From: Bacillus sp. 103mf
GTDB lineage: Bacteria > Bacillota > Bacilli > Bacillales > Bacillaceae_G
DNA: 64,000 nucleotides
Assembly: GCF_900116295.1 (NCBI RefSeq)
Contig: NZ_FPAF01000003.1
Span: 186,001-250,000 of the forward strand
Reading direction: 5' to 3'
The notes under the pieces are model-generated. The model saw only the letters and a program-made list of their open reading frames with translations, searched no databases and had not been told where the DNA came from. Shown here one piece after another: positions 62,448 through 64,000 of this stretch. Position 1 is the first letter of the stretch; every line of letters begins with the position of its first letter. The position numbers and the translations under genes were made by a program.

Positions 62448-62464
62448 TATCAAAAAAATTGATA
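62448..62464. promoter_or_regulatory. LysR-type binding palindrome between MFS and lysR-like genes
   Basis: TATCAAAAAAATTGATA is a near-perfect palindrome. TATCATG also occurs at about 62417 and 62463. The site covers the start region of the regulator gene, which suggests autorepression. Confidence 0.5.
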
Positions 62465-62482
62465 TCATGAGAGGTGAGTTAT

Positions 62483-63340
62483 GTGGATATTAAAGATTTG
62501 ACTGTATTTAAAAAGGTAGCCGAAGAAGGAAGTATATCGAAAGCAGCAAAATCACTAAGCTATGTTCAATCAAATGTCACTATGAAAATTAAACAGCTAG
62601 AGGATGAGCTAGGAGTTCCTTTATTTTACCGGAATGGAAAGGGAGTTACTTTAAATTCTAATGGTGAGATTTTGTTAACATATGCTAGGAAGATTCTAGA
62701 TTTAACTGAGCAATCAATCAGATTGGTACAAAGTAATCACTCTAAACCTCTTGGTACGCTGAAAATTGGATCTACCAACTCTACAGCTGCAGTCCGTTTA
62801 CCCCCGCTTCTAAAAAACTATTATGAAAATTATCCTGAGGTCGAATTAGTATTGGAAACCCATACAAGCACTGAGCTAACTCAACTTGTGCTCGAACGTA
62901 AACTAGAAGGAGCATTCATTGTCGAGAATGTTCATCATCCAGATTTAACTTCTATTTGGTTTTGTGAGGAAGAACTAACGATTATTAGTCACCAACCTTT
63001 ACATACTTTCCAAGAACTTGATAAAGTCACTATGTTAGCATTTGGGAACGGTTGTCACTATCGAAACATGATAGAAAAGTGGTTAAAAGAAGAAGGCATT
63101 TATCCAAAGCGTGTATTAAAATTCGGTACGATTGAAGCAATCATCGGTTGTGTGAAGGCTGGAATGGGCATAGCCGTCATGGTCAAATCAATTTTGAAAG
63201 ACCATGAGCAATCTTTAACTTTGACGGCTCTCCCTGAGAAATATTCTAAAGTACCAACTTATTTTATCATGAGAAAAGATGTGCTTTTTTCGGCTGCTCT
63301 TCAGAAATTTGTTGAGATGATAAAAGAAAAAACTATGTAG
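62483..63340 (+). CDS. LysR-family transcriptional regulator
   Basis: A regulator of about 285 aa. The N-terminal helix-turn-helix reads DLTVFKKVAEEGSISKAAKS, then LSYVQSNVTMKIKQLEDELG and PLFYRNGKGVTLN. A periplasmic-binding-like ligand domain follows (LGTLKIGSTNSTAAVRLPPL). The frame opens at GTG 62474, but GAGGTGAG fits best with GTG 62483, giving the typical start V/M-D-I-K-D-L. It probably controls the divergent MFS gene. Confidence 0.88.
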   Translation: MDIKDLTVFKKVAEEGSISKAAKSLSYVQSNVTMKIKQLEDELGVPLFYRNGKGVTLNSNGEILLTYARKILDLTEQSIRLVQSNHSKPLGTLKIGSTNSTAAVRLPPLLKNYYENYPEVELVLETHTSTELTQLVLERKLEGAFIVENVHHPDLTSIWFCEEELTIISHQPLHTFQELDKVTMLAFGNGCHYRNMIEKWLKEEGIYPKRVLKFGTIEAIIGCVKAGMGIAVMVKSILKDHEQSLTLTALPEKYSKVPTYFIMRKDVLFSAALQKFVEMIKEKTM

Positions 63341-63474
63341 CTTTTTTGTATATTACAATAAAAGTAGATAGCTAAGGCCATAATAATAATAATTTGAGAG
63401 TTGTCATATAAAGCAAATATGGTGTGCTATAATTGTAAATATTAACCGTAAGATTATTATAAAAGAGGATAAAG

Positions 63475-64000
63475 ATGAAGAAAAAACTTTTACTTATAGA
63501 AGATGATGTTAAGTTAATAAAGTATATGAAAGAATACCTAGGTGCTTATGATTATTTGGTTGAGACAATAAAAGATTTTGATCATGTTGAGGAAGAAATA
63601 TATAAGGCAGAGAGCGATTTAATACTTTTAGATATCAATCTTCCGAAGTTTGATGGATTTTATTTTTTGAAGGTAATTAGAAAAAAGCTACAAACCCCCA
63701 TTATTATCGTTTCTTCAAGAAGTGAAGAGGGAGAACAAGTTAGAGGGATAGATTTAGGAGCAGATGATTACATCACAAAACCTTTTAGTATGGGTATACT
63801 TTTAGCAAAAATAAATGCAGTGTTAAGAAGAGTAAATAACTTAAATGAAAATATGATTGAAATCAAAAACGTAAAACTTTTTTGTGAGAGTATGGAAATA
63901 AGAGTAGGTCATGAGAGTATTCCTTTATCTAAGAATGAATACAAGCTTCTTAAAATATTCTTCACAAATTATGAAAAAGTGGTTACAAGAGAGGAACTGC
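63475..64000 (+). CDS. OmpR-family response regulator, C-terminus cut by window edge
   Basis: The frame starts at ATG 63475 after AGAGGATAAAG and is open to the window end (175 codons). The receiver domain has MKKKLLLIEDDVKLIKYMKE, the phosphoacceptor in LILLDINLPKFDG, and Lys in DDYITKPFSMG. The winged-helix domain begins with IPLSKNEYKLLKIFFTNYEK, then VVTREEL. It resembles BceR/GraR-type regulators of antimicrobial peptide resistance. An extended -10 (TGCTATAAT, 63425-63433) precedes it. A kinase gene probably follows beyond the window. Confidence 0.88.
   Translation, partial: MKKKLLLIEDDVKLIKYMKEYLGAYDYLVETIKDFDHVEEEIYKAESDLILLDINLPKFDGFYFLKVIRKKLQTPIIIVSSRSEEGEQVRGIDLGADDYITKPFSMGILLAKINAVLRRVNNLNENMIEIKNVKLFCESMEIRVGHESIPLSKNEYKLLKIFFTNYEKVVTREEL

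Overview
The window looks like a stretch of a Bacillus cereus group chromosome. The DNA is AT-rich, ribosome binding sites are strong AGGAGG types, TTG and GTG starts are common, and leader regions carry Firmicute riboswitches (ydaO/c-di-AMP, T-box, lysine L-box). Two families of short intergenic repeats recur through the window. One is about 155 bp, bounded by TTTAT, and fits my memory of the bcr1 repeat. The other is about 205 bp with terminal inverted repeats, like a MITE. No rRNA, tRNA, CRISPR array, prophage or complete insertion sequence was seen.

Layout. 0-7.2 kb: a partial EamA transporter, a methyltransferase, an MFS exporter, a DUF3995 membrane protein, a c-di-AMP riboswitch driving kdpA with no kdpB or kdpC after it, and a DUF445 protein. 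7.2-10.3 kb (minus): a four-gene ECF sigma/anti-sigma operon with two membrane proteins. 10.4-15.7 kb: a response regulator, histidine kinase, ABC ATPase and two ABC-2 permeases in the style of B. subtilis LnrJK-LMN. 15.9-18.5 kb: a cardiolipin-synthase-like protein, gene remnants, and a second UMP kinase behind a peptide-coding attenuator. 18.9-25.9 kb: a glutamate/dicarboxylate module (symporter, aspartase, malic enzyme, and a GlnK/GlnL-like two-component system). 26-30.4 kb: an ECF41-type sigma gene broken by a stop codon, flanked by an epimerase gene and an MFS gene that both carry ECF41-like promoters. 30.5-33.7 kb: T-box/asnA facing L-box/lysC. 33.9-37 kb: a yndGHJ-like membrane operon. 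37.4-40 kb: a BceAB-type transporter with no two-component genes beside it. 40.6-45.1 kb: a PepSY protein with a 43-aa partner, an aquaglyceroporin, and an MFS/ArsR pair. 46.4-52.1 kb: a modular GH25 lysozyme and mgtA behind a leader peptide. 52.8-55.4 kb: an ABC-2 exporter. 56.6-59.9 kb: a GH18-deacetylase-glycosyltransferase fusion. 60.2-64 kb: a cysteine hydrolase, a divergent MFS/LysR pair and a partial OmpR-type regulator.

The best leads are regulatory. They are: (1) a 34-codon leader ORF upstream of mgtA with a perfect Shine-Dalgarno and an early Asp-Pro/Pro-rich stretch resembling enterobacterial mgtL, plus a hairpin that can hide the mgtA ribosome binding site; (2) a 35-codon leader ORF running through an intrinsic terminator ahead of a UMP kinase paralogue, similar in layout to pyrL-pyrBI attenuation; (3) two TGTCACA-N16-TGTC promoters on either side of a nonsense-mutated ECF41 sigma gene; and (4) an orphan kdpA still under a c-di-AMP riboswitch. 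Several intergenic stretches hold eroded 3' ends of genes, so this is a region of active gene loss. All family assignments come from reading motifs by eye; no database search was run.
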